This document shows, piece after piece, positions 31,431 through 44,493 of a DNA stretch of 64,000 nucleotides; the first letter of the stretch is position 1, and every line of letters begins with the position of its first letter. The notes under the pieces were generated by a model. The model was given only the letters and a program-made list of their open reading frames with translations. It searched no databases and was not told where the DNA came from. Source of the DNA: Rhipicephalus microplus (Eukaryota > Arthropoda > Arachnida > Ixodida > Ixodidae); NCBI RefSeq assembly GCF_043290135.1, contig NC_134710.1, positions 4,492,321 to 4,556,320 on the forward strand, given 5' to 3'. The position numbers and the translations under genes are program-made.

Positions 31431-32990
31431 CTAAGTTAATATACTTCTTATATTGGTAAAAAGAAAAGAAACAGAGTTTGCTCTAACAGGCACTCAACCA
31501 CTGCCCCTCGCACATCCCTATGACGTAGGAGCGGTAGAGCGTTGATATCCCGGGCTAACTGCTGATTGTGAACCAGCGCGCAAGCGGAGCGATCAGCGTG
31601 CACAGTATGTGACGAGTCACAGATATTAGGGTCAACGTTATCATCAAGTGGTGCCTGTTGCAAAGAACTATTATCCACAAAACGCGGTCATGAGCAGCGC
31701 TGTAGCTGTAACACTGACTGTTATTGCACAGTTTGTTGACATCAGCTTGCGCTGCGAGCCCTAATTCTTGGCAAATTGAAGCAGCTTTTTCCTGGCTTGT
31801 TTTTCTTGATTATTGGAATCAACAGAGAACCGAGGCCTAGTAGATTAGGGAGCAGAATTGTGGCTCAAATAAAACTCGCCTCTCGGGCCCCCATTCGCCA
31901 AGCGCGCTCACGTGCACAAAAAGTGTCCTTGAGGGAAAGCCAACTGAACGGCTGCACAGATGCTGGCGATCGTGCCACTGGCGCCACCACCACGCTGCAC
32001 AAGCCGTCCGTTGAGGCCGAATGTCCTTTGTTGATGTTGTGGTTTTGTTTATGTCTTGCGTTCATTTTTTGCAGTGAACATCACTGTTAGTGGTGCCTGT
32101 GGGGTGCAGCATCATGACTCAGTGCTGCGAAGTCGACACATACGACTGCAGGCCGAATGTGTTGGTACTTCTACATAACTCACTAATTATTCCAGCATTA
32201 CAGTACATTCCAGAATGCCCATCATCATAGACGTCACACCTGACTGACATATTATAATAGAGTGTAGTTATAAATCTCATGGTAATATTCTTGCGACTAG
32301 AGTACATAATAACAAACACGGTATGTATTGTTTTGCGTGCACTCATTGAAATACATCGAATGGGATGGAATGATAGAATCATGCATGAGTGAATATTTAA
32401 ATATACACCTTACAGGTCTACCAAAACAGTATAATTCAGCCCAGGCACTGTGCGGCACTGCATCCGAAGCCTCACTGGATGTTTACTTTATGCCACACCT
32501 ACGTAGAAATACCCAACATTCTCATTTGCTTGCGTTATTTGTGAAACACTGAGTGATAGTTCAAGCAATTGTTTTATTTAGCCCCTGCTTAATTGTTTAA
32601 AGTACTGCACCAAAAGGTATATGAAATTTGTCAGAAATCATTTACATGGTTCTCACCAACTTAAGTCAATTTAAAGCAAAAATATTACTACCTGTGGTGA
32701 CTACTATCAAACAAGCTATAGCTGTAGTATTATGTAAAGCCATTATTTGTTCGTTTTTTTTTTTCTTCGAAGCGAAAGTCATTGTACCAGCGATGGGTTA
32801 TGAACGAGCGAGAAAGCGCGTGGGGCCACTTGGACACTTTGGCTCCTACATTCGGAAGGAGTGGCTTTCCTGCACGACGTGAACACCACAGCGAGCAAGA
32901 CGGCGGATCTATGCACAACTCTGCTACATAAAGATAGCATATACAGTAACTTAAAGATCGACTCTCTGTGAGCACCATCTATCGCATTAA
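31431..32990. other. Intron sequence, no gene recognised
   Basis: A minus-strand frame at 31448-31678 may be the N-terminal side of the LINE just described, but has no motif. The remainder shows no domain, repeat border or exon. Confidence 0.35.
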
Positions 32991-32994
32991 AAGG

Positions 32995-33930
32995 AAACAG
33001 CCGAGGCAGCGAACACAATCTGGACACTGCACTGGGTGCAGTGTCATCATCAAACTTATTCTTACACCATGATCACAAACCATCCTATGTCCCGTAGCAC
33101 CTTTTGCCATTGTCGTAATATACCTGGTCAGACCACTTCCCGTAAAGCCGGCAGGCCATCGCTAGATCGTCACAGCCATCTGCCATTTCACACGATATGC
33201 GGAGGATGCTCCTCTACGCACTACTTTTGCGTCACACGTTGTCGCCTTCTTTTTGAAAGCCATTGTGTTGTGTCATGGTGCCTGTAGTGTGTTGTTGAGT
33301 GACCAGGGCAAGGCTTTTTTGTCAACGATACTTGAAAAAGTACTTGTGGCACCGTTCATAAGACATCAGACTACCACCCACAATAATGACCTAAAGATTC
33401 CATCGAACTCTAAGTGGCATAATATTGATATACATAGGACCAACCCACGATAACTGGGACAAAATCTTGCCGTTCGTGACATTCGAGCACAAGGCCACTG
33501 TTCAACAATTTACTGGATATTCACCTTTCACCCTCATCATTGGCCATGAGCCAACATTAACCATCGATACCTCTTTTTTCAATGTAATGACAAAAACCTC
33601 GACAACTACGCCAGAACATTTCATATCCAGGCTTGATGACTATCGATGATGTGCTCAGCTCAACACGGAGGCTGGTCAACAAGACCGCAAGCAATATTAC
33701 GACAGCGTCTGTTGACACATCACCTTCCATCTTGAAGATGAAGTACTCCCAAAATGAGTGAGAAGTTTCTATCAAACTTTTTTAGATATTACATTGTTTG
33801 TGAACGAGCATACCCAGTGAACTACCTTGTCACTCCTGTGGAGGGTTCCTTGGATGGTCATTACTGTGCTTCTACAATGTTTCACGTCTGAAACTATTTG
33901 TTCCCCTTACCTTTCCCACCTAAGTCTCGG
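32995..33930 (+). pseudogene. gypsy integrase remnant
   Basis: In shifting plus-strand frames: SDQGKAFLSTILEKVL (33299-33346), THDNWDKILPFVTFEHKATVQQFTG with SPFTLIIGHEP (33436-33550), and QDRKQYYDSVC..HITFHLEDEVL (33680-33745). These follow the order of the integrase core and tail of gypsy elements. No LTRs were found. Confidence 0.6.
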
Positions 33931-35050
33931 CCGAGCTGCCTGCACCAGTGTGAGGGGAAAGTTAGTGAGAGCATTAGTTATTCACTTGATCTTCTCATCT
34001 GTACATACTCATAATCACCGCTTCAGTTTGGGTTGTGAGATATATACTCAAGACAATAAAGAAGTCCTGGGTGTCGTCTTACAATATATATATACATCAC
34101 CGGCATTAATCTACATTCTCATAAAAGAAGATTGTGAAATGTGCACTTTTGTCTCACCAAACACAGATGCTCTACCCACATGGCATGGGCAATGAAGCAG
34201 TACCTCGATTCAGATTTCTTTTGTCTATGTTATTAAAAACAATGTGTAGAACATAGAACATTTATTATTGTTCATGCGGTTCTTTGGTCATTTGTGAATA
34301 TTTTGTTTTGAACTTGCAGTAATGTTACCGATTAGAGCAATTTCAGGTCCCGTGGTTGTGATAGTGAGAAGGCTGCAGTAAGACTGAGGAAATTCGTAAC
34401 TTCTTATTTAAGGCGAAAATTTGCCCAGAAAATGAACAGTCAAGGTAAAAGCAATTTGCACTGTCGGCCATCAGGTAATCTCATCATTGGTGGAACATTT
34501 TATACATCAGTCATTAAGCATTTCAGCTGGTGCTCAAGTTCAATAAGCTTGACTATTCAGATCCTTTTTGTAACCTTGTAATCTCAAACAATCATTGAAG
34601 CTCCATGAAGCTTTCCAGACAATGCAGAGAAACCTGCGCCAAATACTTTTTAAACAGGCGAGCACAACAAAAAAAGAGTAAACACGCATGGCAATATTTT
34701 CATTCTGGAGCTTTTTAGAGCAGAAAAATTTATAATTTTGGACCACCCTGGAGCAGCTAACTTTCATATTCTACAGTACACTTGAGACGTAAATTGCATT
34801 TATATTGTTGCATTCATGTTCAGACACCTGAATAATTATTATGGGGTTCTTATGAAGAGCTATATAAATATCTTGATTTGCTGCAAATCACGAGGAGAAA
34901 ATGTTTTTTAAAGCATTCATTATTTTTTCACTCGATTATGAAAAAATAAGGGCACCATACAGGTGGATGTCATAGAATAACCACTTCAGTTATTTTTTTA
35001 CTCATGCAAGTAAACAGCGTACTTGATCAACAACAACAATAACAAGAACA
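33931..35050. other. Intron sequence, no gene recognised
   Basis: AT-rich, with short TATA runs around 34085-34100. I see no exon or element border. Confidence 0.35.
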
Positions 35051-35052
35051 AC

Positions 35053-35053
35053 A

Positions 35054-35137
<84 letters not shown>

Positions 35138-35310
35138 GTGGTTCAACATCCCAAAACCATGATATGATTATGAAACACCATAGCGGAGGGCTCCAAAAAC
35201 TTCAACCACCTAGCATGCACCCAAATCTAAGCACACGGGCCTCAAGCATTTTCACCTCCATCAAAAGTATGGCAGCCACGGCCTCATATCATGACCTGCT
35301 GGTCCACAGT
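35053..35310 (-). mobile_element. Ruka-type SINE, copy 6, with long ATT microsatellite tail
   Basis: A pure ATT/TTA run of about 27 units (35054-35137) is continuous with the tail end of a diverged SINE body (35138-35310) whose tRNA-like head is worn. The microsatellite probably grew from the SINE tail, as the AAT run in copy 1 also suggests. Confidence 0.75.
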
Positions 35311-35889
35311 TGCACATACATAATATTATTGTCACACATGCTCCTTTCTTTATTTTCATATTACCACCCCATTGCAATGCAAATGTAGCCTGGCACAAAG
35401 CACAAGAAAATGACTGGGAACTGTTCAGATAATGTTAGAACCTTTCGAAAAAGTTACGAGCACAATGCGAACATCTGAGTTATATATATTTCTGGAACTT
35501 ACGTGACCACTAGCAATAACACTGGGATCTTCGATTATACATGCATAAAAGCCGACGCATTGGCTTCTTGTCAGTTTTTCAATGGCCGATGCTCTGTTTG
35601 CTGATGTCAGTGTACAGTGCGCATTGCTTGCGGTACACTCTAAGAAAAAAGCAGAGTATTTGCGAAGTAGTTCTGCTACACAACAATATTCGTCATCTGA
35701 CTTGCCGGCATCTCCTTTTTTAAAAACCCGGCGCTGGCCACTATCTTGTCGCGAATGCCACATCACACTGATAATGTGCTCGCCGTTCACGACCACGAAC
35801 TACCGAAACCGTTGTGATAACGCAAGGAAAGTACTCGAAGTAGATGACAATTATTGTTGTGTAGCAGAAACACTAACCAAATACTCTTT

Positions 35890-36290
35890 TTTTTTTTAGA
35901 GTGTAGTTTGATTTTTCATTTTCCTGGCCGAATCTTGGAAAGTCTCGGAAGGTCCTTGTGTAATGAGTGACATAAGCAGTGAGGCATGGCCAATAGGAAT
36001 TATCTTTCTTCCTTGAAAGTGTGCCGATAAATCCAAGGTGTCCAGCCGTTGGGTCGTCATGCAAAGTTTCCAAAATTTCTGCATTTAATGCGGAATGTAT
36101 AATGAGTGGCAAGAAGTTCTTATTTAGGAGAACTTTGTTTTGCAAGAATAACGATGTCAGTACTCACTTTTACCTTTGGGATAATAGTGGTTTTTGACCT
36201 TTGAGGTATATTCCACAAGGCTCCTGAGTTCTGGGTTGGCTCACTGTCATTCAGCAAAGTCATAGGAACCTATTGTTCCTACGCTTTCTT
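35890..36290 (-). pseudogene. gypsy integrase N-terminal fragment
   Basis: The minus-strand frame 36145-35873 carries EILETLHDDPTAGHLGF and SYWPCLTAYVTHYTR, the zinc-binding H-x-H region of a gypsy integrase (the second Cys pair is lost). It resembles the corresponding region of G1 (about 1990-2080). Confidence 0.55.
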
Positions 36291-36299
36291 CAGATCAGT

Positions 36300-37035
36300 G
36301 CTTTCTTCAGATCATTGCAGCTGTTGGAGATGACATACAGCACCTAGACAATGAGGTACGAGATGTGCAGCTCAAAGCCATTGGAATCTTTTCAAGGCTA
36401 CCAACACAACCAGTGGAGAATCTAAACGTAGCAATTCAAGAAGTTCGGAAAGACCAAACAATAACCAATCTTCCAGCTGACAAAGGTGCGTCAACCATGG
36501 TACTCGAAAATCCTATAGAGACAAGGTAAAAAGCCTTCTGGACAGCCCCGAATAAATGAAGCTCACAAAAGACCCCATCCATAACCAGAATACAATGAGA
36601 GCTAAACGAGCTATTATGAGATGTTTTGAAAGGCACCCAGAGTCATGACCCCTCTACTTATGCCTCATATGCAGCAATAGTTCTGCACCGAAACTCGATG
36701 GCCTTCCAAATACCCACAAGCTAGGGACACCACTATGCCCTACAGTCGACTTCAGAGCATCCCCAGTTCTCATGGTGCCAGAACATCTGTAGAGGATTCT
36801 ATCACTACAAGTGGGAAAGACAATCACCTATGCGAGAAACGCCACCCAGTTTTTTGAGTGAAGTAACAAGAGCAATTTACAAGAGCCTTGTGTCCTTCGA
36901 TGCCATTTTGCTGTTCACAAGTGTACCCATGCCCCTAGTGGTCTTAGCTGCTCTAGACACCCTGGAGAAAAATAAGAAACTCAGTGCAATGACCAACTTG
37001 CCTACGGAAGAGCTGTGCCGACTGAAGGAGCTTTA
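36300..37035 (+). pseudogene. Penelope-like element remnant 1
   Basis: In broken plus-strand frames: NVAIQEVRKDQTITNLPADKGASTMVLE (36427-36512), a diverged middle, and SFDAILLFTSVPMPLVVLAALDTLE (36895-36970). The pairing of LPADKG with a FD-x-LFTSVP block is the pattern of Penelope-type reverse transcriptase, in which the FD Asp is catalytic. No GIY-YIG endonuclease was found. Confidence 0.65.
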
Positions 37036-37589
37036 ACACGATAACGTTAAAGAGTTCATTTCCCGGAAATTCTGGCCTCGTGGGTTGTGAGCGAAAAATT
37101 GTCATCTTGTGTGTGACCGAAAAATCGAGAAAGACGCAAATAAAATAAATCACAAACATTTCAGGTCCGAGCGAGGATTGATGGATAATTGCAATGACTT
37201 TTACGACCCCCGGGTGATTGAAAAGTAGGGTAACCACACCAGATGATAATACTTGTAACTTGGCATATACATACGACACCTGGAAACATGAAACGCTTGA
37301 GCATGTATGTATGCCGCCTCCGAAACTAATGATGAAGACAATGCATTGATAAGAGCAGTGGGGAGAACGATGATGGAAAGGGAGACAGCCACTTAAAAGA
37401 TACTCACCTCCTGAAGAAGAGGGTGAATGGGTCTCAAAAAGAAAGGCCATAGTTAAATATTAAGGGTTAGTCCCACCTCAGCAAATTCCTATGAGTGGGA
37501 AGATAGAATAACCACACATTTAATAAAATTACAGCACACCATAGATTGCAGAGGCTTTAATTCCCACCACCTCACCCAAAATTAAGAAA
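37036..37589. other. Intron sequence, no gene recognised
   Basis: Contains an AATAAAATAAA run near 37138-37148 that could be a LINE tail. Nothing else is assignable. Confidence 0.3.
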
Positions 37590-37925
37590 AGCAAGAATAG
37601 CCTGTCAAGTGGCAGCAGTTCCAAACCCATTCCTACCAGAGTCTAGCCATCATACATGTAATACAGCCAAATTTATACACGACAAACATTGGGATTACAA
37701 AGCCACATTAGAACACATGCTATGGAAATGCCCAGGCATAACAAACAATAGCCATGATGCATCTTTGAACAGCGACAGCCTCTGCATGCCCGGGGTGTGT
37801 GCGTAGCTGAGCTCAAACCTGGAGCACCAACTCAGGGACGTCCAGTGGGTCAAGGAAGCTACCAGCAACCCTTGGCCAAAGCCTAGGTGGGATCCAGACT
37901 CATCCCACCAGGTTTATCAGATCTG
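37590..37925 (+). pseudogene. LINE 3' terminal fragment
   Basis: The short frame 37609-37806 has ATLEHMLWKCPG, a Cys-containing motif found near the C-terminus of I/R1-type LINE proteins (H-M-LW-CP), followed in another frame by LRDVQWVKEATSNPWPKPRWDP. It carries no reverse transcriptase. Confidence 0.5.
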
Positions 37926-37987
37926 ATCTGAAACCAAAATTTGCTAGAGAGCCTTCCCAACATTGTGCATGGTGATGTTTATATCTA

Positions 37988-38107
37988 TAATCTGCTTTAT
38001 CTTCGAAGCAATGATCTGTTTGTGGCGGTAACATTGTGACCCTCAAGTAATCTGCTTCATCTTCGAAGCAATGATCTGTTTGTGGCGGTAACATTGTGAC
38101 CCTCAAG
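37988..38107. repeat. 60-bp tandem duplication
   Basis: Two copies of a 60-bp unit (TAATCTGCTT..CCTCAAG) stand head to tail and differ at only about one position. Confidence 0.9.
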
Positions 38108-38923
38108 ACAGTGCTGCACGTGTCTTGTCGTGCTGGCAGTGCAATTGCCAATGACATACACCATCAAACTTGAAACTCTAGACCAGTTTGTTACAATTTA
38201 TTTGGATTTTATCAAGATGATACAGTAAATCTAATTCGGCCCAATTTCACACAGCAGTGAAATCACTGGGAAATAGGTGCATGGTAATAACGTGACGAAG
38301 ATGAGGGGAGAGGGTGAAGCATAGCCTCATATTTAAGAAATTTACTTTTCTGAAATCGCCAGTACTTCAAAATTTCCAGTTTAATTTTACATTATTCTTG
38401 GTACTACAACATTTCAGACGATGATATTTCAAGTTTATATCTTGACATGAAAACATTAGAATCTACAAAGGGTATTTTAGTTGACCGGAAGGTTCAAAAC
38501 ATTAAAACATAAAGACACAAGCAGAAACACGAATACAAAACACGTCCATTTATGAGTGTTATAGGAATAAAGATTGTTGTAATAGATACAAGCAAACTAT
38601 ATGAGCTCTGTACACTTGATGCATGGCCTACAAAACTGTACGCCAGCAGAGAAGCTTGCTGGAGCACTATCTCAGAGGCGATGCTTAATGTCTATTATGA
38701 CCAAGTGCTAACAGGGCATTTAAGTCCTTTGTTAAGTGCACAATGGCTGGGTTCTCCGAGACACTGCAGACGTGAGGTAAAATTGGCCAAATTGCCCAAT
38801 ATATCAAGGACTGCTTAAAACATGCTCCGAAAAACACCAAGAATTACATGGGCTCAAAACAAACACAATACTTTCAAGCGAAAATTTCCACAAGTGATAA
38901 GATAAAAAACAGGTGTCACTCAC
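38108..38923. other. Intron sequence, no gene recognised
   Basis: No exon, transposon domain or repeat seen between the tandem duplication and the CASD1 exon. Confidence 0.35.
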
Positions 38924-39028
38924 ATAGCGATCAATCTTCCAGCGAAACCACCACTCCTTGATAGAGTCATCAGTGGTTACAAACAGAGCCTTCCAAGGTC
39001 GTGTGACGAATATCTTTTCAAAGAACAC
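38924..39028 (-). CDS. CASD1: CASD1 homologue, internal exon (second of those seen)
   Basis: A 105-bp exon coding 35 residues, VFFEKIFVTRPWKALF..KEWWFRWKIDRY. The acceptor TTTTGTGCAG and donor TAT|GTGAGT fit consensus, and both introns are phase 0. CASD1 proteins of vertebrates have the same layout here: an FEKIF motif, a variable spacer, then EWWFRWRLDRY. This is part of the multi-membrane acyltransferase domain of the Golgi enzyme that O-acetylates sialic acids. It sits alone between two large introns. Confidence 0.9.
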
Positions 39029-39469
39029 CTGCACAAAAGCCAAGCCAAGTATAAAATTGAAAAAACAATTTTCTTCTGATGCAGTATGCAGGATTGAAAA
39101 AAGCCAGATTACTTTAGGAGCACTTTAGAACCAAAAGATTTAAAGCAGAGAAGTTTCGCACTGCTGTTTTCAAGATTGCATTTTGAAGCATCCAGTAAAA
39201 GAAAACAAGAGAGCCCTTTTAGTCATGGAATAGCACAGTAATAAAGCACTGTTAGGGAACTACTTTTGGAGATAGATAAAGCAAATAATATTCCAGAGGG
39301 TCCTTCCCGTGGTAAGGTTGCAAGCTGAAAGAAAAAACTGAATGAGAAGTGGAATTATGGGGAAAATTTTTTTTAAAAATAAATTTTTATGGATATTTCA
39401 TCGTGACATGACTGCCATCACTGTTTCTGCCCTTTATTAAAGAGCAGAAAAGTAGAATATTCTTTTTTT

Positions 39470-39650
39470 TTTTTATTATGCGGATCACAAGTCCAATATA
39501 TGAGAGACGCTGTAGTGGGGCTCTGAAAATTTTTGAGCATCTGGTGTTCTTAAACTTGCACAGACATCGCACAGTGCATGGGCCTCTACCATTTCACCTA
39601 CACCAAAATGTGGCTGCCGGGATGCGACCTTTGGGTCACCAGCCGAGCGG
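39470..39650 (-). mobile_element. Ruka-type SINE, copy 7, degraded
   Basis: The words TATGAGAGACGCTGTAGTGG, GTGTTCTTAAACTTGCAC and GATGCGACCTTTGGGTCACCAGCCGAG are worn versions of the SINE body and head, with a T-rich border on the left. Old copy in the CASD1 intron. Confidence 0.6.
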
Positions 39651-39787
39651 ACAGCAGAAAAATAGAGGTCGGACTGCCAACAGTGCCTTCTATATTCAAT
39701 ATATGAAACTACAAGGAAAGAAAACTGGTGACTGCAGCTGGACAAAATACTATCTGCACTTGGCAGACCAACTTGAACAGTTTTCTT

Positions 39788-40080
39788 TTAAAGGGCCACT
39801 CACCAGGTTTGGCAATTTTGAGCTGACAAGCGCAATGCGTAGACGATGCGTTCATGATCACGTCTGCCAAACTTTGCAACGCTACGTGCCGCGGAAATGG
39901 GTCAAATTTCAAGATGAAAGCTGCTCCCCCTCCCCTCTGCCGGCGCACGCGTAGAGAATGAGGGCATGACGTAGGCGTAGGAATGGCCCTACGTACATGG
40001 CAATGCAGTGACGTTGGTCCTCTATGTAGACCAGCCTGCTCTGACGTTGTCAACAGTATACCACGTGACACAGCAAAAAT
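39788..40080. repeat. TTAA-start interspersed repeat
   Basis: It begins TTAAAGGGCCACTCACCAGG, a start I recognise from repetitive tick sequence. It is GC-richer than its surroundings up to about 40080. The opposite end with a matching inverted terminus was not found, so the right border is uncertain. Confidence 0.4.
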
Positions 40081-41480
40081 TATTTAATACAACATGCGTA
40101 GTTTATGTATTTGTTGCTTTAAGAGATGAATAAAACTTGAAATAGATAATGAGACGCAATAAAAAATTGTGCGCATTTTTCTTATATTTTTTTCCCGTGA
40201 AATGCTACGAGATGCGGGGCTAATGTGCCAGCGTTGCGCATGAGTTCGTGTCCCCGCGATCAGCGCATTGAGCAGACCGCCGTGGAACGCTCCTACGCGT
40301 TCACGCACTCAGTGTGCTCATGTAGTCTACCGCATCTACGGACCAATGCCATCAATACTATGTTGAGTGCATATTGTATTTATCATTGAAGCCTTAACCT
40401 AACGTTTCTGGCATAGTGCTGTTTGGCACGGAGATCTTTTTTTGTGCTCTTCACTTCGCGTGCTGTTTTCGTGGATTGCTTCAAACGAAAGAAAACTGTC
40501 AGGAATGCATCGCAGGACGTTTGCGAGAAAATTCTTTCTTGGCTCCAGAAATTAAGTGACTGCTCCCGTTGTTAGGTTTTAGTTGAGCCGCTACATGTAT
40601 TAAAATTCACTGCATGAGTGAGACTTTGTGAAAAGTGCAGCTATGCTCAGTATCATTGTCTGTGCCATTCGCAAATTGCTTGAATCTCGAATGAGTGCAA
40701 TAAGAGAAGTGGTGAATCTAGAAAAATTTTTGCTAGCTAAAGCTAGGACGTAATCTTTGAGTGAACACTTTTGCCTTGGCAACGGCTTGCATGACACCTA
40801 AAATTGCTTTGTTTTTGCTGCGGCAACTGCTTGTGGCTGTTTTTGCCGGAAGAGCGATGTAAAGCGTGCAAGAGAAAATTAGTGCGAAGGTGGGAAAGAA
40901 AACGTAGCCAACATTTTTTTTTTCTCTTTCAGTTTATGTGGAGTCAAGTGCTGAGGCAACTACTGCCGTGTCGCGTTGTGCACTGTATGTGCCGTTGTGT
41001 GCGTTATTTAGTTTCATTCTGCTACAGTTCTTGTTATATTGTTGCTTATATGTTTATTTTTTGTGTGTAATTTATAATCATGATATGGCAGCTGTATTTT
41101 TGCGTCTCACAGTGCAATGAACCCTTCTTTGTGCCTGCATTTATCAAACATTAACAAAGTGGACATGTGCTTACCAAGAATATCACTTGAAAATAAAAGT
41201 TTTTGCTTCTCCAATAATTCTCATGTATTAATTAAATTTTGTACATCGACACACATTTGCATCGTGTGCTTGCCGCTCTAGCGGTGCAGCTTACACGAAG
41301 CTCATCAATGTATGCAAACGACGTGCTAAAAAAAATTAAAGTATGGCCTCAGAGATGAGCACGCACAAAGGGGTCTCAGAGGCTGTACAATGATCTTAGT
41401 CCCTACAAAATGGCCTTCGAGACAGTCTTTTCTGCGGTCTGCCATCTCTGAGGCTGCAAAGTTTCACCACACTCGTTTGG
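40081..41480. other. Intron sequence, no gene recognised
   Basis: AT-rich with T runs. I see no exon or recognisable element. Confidence 0.3.
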
Positions 41481-41529
41481 TGCGCTGCGAAACCAAATCA
41501 GCCGCAGGGGCCTATGGAAGTGTCCTCTC

Positions 41530-42620
41530 TTGGCCTTTTATATTACACTATAAGTCAACTGCTTGCCAGTTTAACTTCGTGCCTATGCAGATGACTGCGT
41601 TCTATATTCTGCAATTTCCATGTGTGCTGACCAGTTCCTATTTACCTGGAGTGGTTCCTGGCAACTATCTACCAACCTAACGAAGACAGTCGCCATTACC
41701 TTCTCCAAAAAGGTTAAGCCGCTATGCTTTTATTTTGGTTACAGTGTAACTAACATTACACATGAAGATGAGTTTAAATATCTTGGGTTGACTTTCACAC
41801 ATAATTTGAAATGGCAGAAACACATACACTGCATTCACTCGAAAGCCCTTCGTAAATTATTCTACCTAAATTGTACATTGCGGGATTCTACTTAAGGCTG
41901 CATATCGATTGCGTATAAAACCCTAATCAGGCCAATCTTGGAGTACGCGTCGGTTGTCTGGTCCCCATTTTTCTCTTGTGACGTGGCCAAGTTCGAATTT
42001 TTGCAAAGAAAAGCCATAAGATTCATATACAGCAGATACGATTGCCACTTCTCTCCTTAATCGCACACACATAATTTATCGCTTGAAACACTAGCACATC
42101 CACGTACATGCAAATGGCTTATCACTCTACATAAGATTGTACATGAATCATCCGTAATCGCGGCGCCAGTCTCATTTGTGAAACGTCCTACTCGTGCTAC
42201 TCGTAGCTATCACCCCCTTAATCCTGTCTCATTCTGTCCACGTTTAGGTAGTTTTAAATACTCATTTTTTCCATCCACAGTCAAAATCTGGAATGATTTA
42301 GACGGCTCACTTTGCCAGTTACCTCTTGCATAATTTACAGAAAGCATTCATCAGCATGTGCCTCTCGATTTCTAAATGAGTACTGTGCTTTATGTATATT
42401 AAACCCTTTTCTACTATCTAACAAGTGTTCATGATTCAATATTTATTTATTATATGTGTATTCGTATAACTTTCCCTTATATGCTTATTAATTCATGCAC
42501 TTTGGCATTCATTTTGGATGCTAATTTGTGTCATGTTATGCCTGATTTCAAAACAAATTTTGTATCCACCCTTGTAATGTCTCTGTGCGCAGCATGTGTG
42601 CACAGTATATGTAAATAAAA
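41530..42620 (+). pseudogene. CR1/jockey-type LINE, 3' part
   Basis: It starts inside reverse transcriptase, where AYADDCVLYS can be read around 41582-41614. It then shows the thumb region (41620-41895: NLTKTVAITFSKK, EFKYLGLTFTHNLKWQKHI) and the C-terminal part (41900-42300: IRPILEYASVVWSP, FLQRKAIRFIY, SFFPSTVKIWNDL). The end is an ATGTAAATAAA-rich tail near 42607-42625. It is 5'-truncated, with stop codons and frame changes. Confidence 0.75.
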
Positions 42621-42876
42621 AAAAAAGTTTTTTTTCCTTTCCTATTATTTTAATTCACTGTTTTTATTGATGCTCATTTGTGGCATTTCTCTTGATGGGA
42701 AATAACAACAAAAGCCTCTAACCGAGGTTTTTGTTGTTACTTCCATAAATACCCCATATGTAAGCATTTTTTGTGTTCACTTGCACCCACTTCTGCCTAA
42801 GGGGTGAAGATCAGACCAGCAGTATTGTATTGAATAAATGAATAAAATAAATGAGAAGGAAAATGGCAAAGTATAT

Positions 42877-43041
42877 TGTCACGTGCTTGCTCAAGAAAGA
42901 CGATGGCAGTTGTGCATGTGCCACGAAGGACTACGAAATGGACGAAGAAGAAGAACTCACTTGCGCGTTCTAATTAAAAAGATCGAGCTGCTTCTGGTGT
43001 CTCAATCTCTGCGGCAAGACCTCTGTTATGACGTCGTGACA
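42877..43041 (+). repeat. 5' LTR of G4
   Basis: 165 bp, TGTCACGTGCTTGC at the start and GTCGTGACA at the end. Equal in length to 47995-48159, with about 10 substitutions, four of them clustered in the last 15 bases. This is short for a gypsy LTR. Confidence 0.9.
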
Positions 43042-43070
43042 CTGGTGGAGGTGCTGGAGCCTACAACCGG

Positions 43071-44408
43071 ATGCAGGACAGTCTTGCTCGGACCCGTTCA
43101 CCTAGTCCAGAGACCCAGCCCCTCGTCACGACTCCGGTGCACCGATTTAGTCGGCGCCTACTAGGTCTAAGTCCGCAGTCCGCACCTGTTCCGCCTCTAA
43201 CCACCATGGCAGCTCTTACCACATCCATGGCTACCCTTCCATCGCAGACCACTCTTCCCTCGCAGGTGACTCTTGAACATCCTCGCGTTCCTGAAGTTTT
43301 CCATAGGGAAGAGTAAGAGGATGTCGAGGACTGGCTCGAACAGTTCGCACGGGTCGCTGTATCTAACCACTGGAACGAACAGCACAAACTTGGCCGTGCA
43401 TATTTCGCCCTGGAAGATAGCGCTTGCACGTGGTACGAGAACCACGAGGCTACTTTCCAATCTTGGGAAGATTTCCGTTGAAAGCTCCTCGCCACATTTT
43501 TGAACACGGACCGACGGGATCGTGCACAGCAACTGATTGAGGCTCGTGTGCAAAAACCCAACAAAACAGCCGCCATGTACACAGAGAGTACAATCCGTCT
43601 ATTTCTACGAGCTGATCCTAAGATGCCCGAGATGAAAAAGATGTGTCACCTAATGCAGGGTGTTAAGGAACCAGTGTTTGTGAGTCTCGTATGAAATACA
43701 CCTACAGCAGTAGATGAATTTATAAGAGAGGTGACTGTCATCGAGCGCGCACTGCAAAAACGATGCAGACGCTTTGACCGCCTGCCGAACCACACGGCAG
43801 TAAGTGCTGCAGCTCAGAACACTGCCGTGTGTGAAAGTTCCCTGCGACAAATGATTAGGGAAAAACTGCGTGAGGAACTTCGGGCCCTCTGCGTCCCTCC
43901 TACCCAACCGCCCGTCGCATCTGTTGCCGAAATCGTCCGCCAGGAGTTGAGGCAAGCCGTTACACCACCCACGCCAAGTCCTGAGCCACATCCAGCGAGC
44001 TACGCTGATGCGGTCCGTCGTCCTCCTCCGTCATTTGAGGCGACACCCTTCCAGCCACGACCCGCAGCCGTACCTTGGTGGCAACGGGATTCCATGAGAC
44101 AACCACCAGTCTACCGAACTGACTTGTGGCGCATGGCTGACCGTCGACCTATTTGCTTCCGCTGCAGAGAACCAGGTCACATTGCCCGCTACTGCCGTCA
44201 TAGCGATTCTGGCTTCGGGAACTTTTCTCATCCCGCTTCTTTCCGCTCTGAAGATCGTCATGCCCACGATGCCGATCAACTGTCGACTGGCCAAGCAACT
44301 ACACCGCGTTGCTGGCGATCTCCATCTCCTGCGCGTCACCGTGACTTCCCTCAGAGCTACGCGGACGTCACCAGAGGCCGTTCGCCTAGCCCGCGCCGGG
44401 GAAACTAA
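43071..44408 (+). pseudogene. gypsy gag (G4)
   Basis: One reading frame from 43071 to TAA at 44406-44408, broken by TAA (43314), TGA (about 43479) and TGA (about 43692). Segments include WLEQFARVAVSNHWNEQHK and LEDSACTWYENH (capsid-like), KAPNKTAAMY-type and DPKMPEMKKMCHLMQGVK, then a Pro-rich linker and one zinc knuckle, CFRCREPGHIARYC (about 44155-44196). Gag would form the particle and bind RNA. At least two of the stops are what a CGA to TGA change would give. Confidence 0.8.
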
Positions 44409-44493
44409 CTGCTGCGACCTCCAGGGTCAAGGTTGCCAATCGTCGAGACACCGAAAAGTTCCCCCTATCATCGCTAGAAGATATGACGACAAC

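Noticed and set aside
35054..35137. Poly-Tyr coding stretch from the TTA/ATT run
   Set aside because: Microsatellite at a SINE tail; no coding context.
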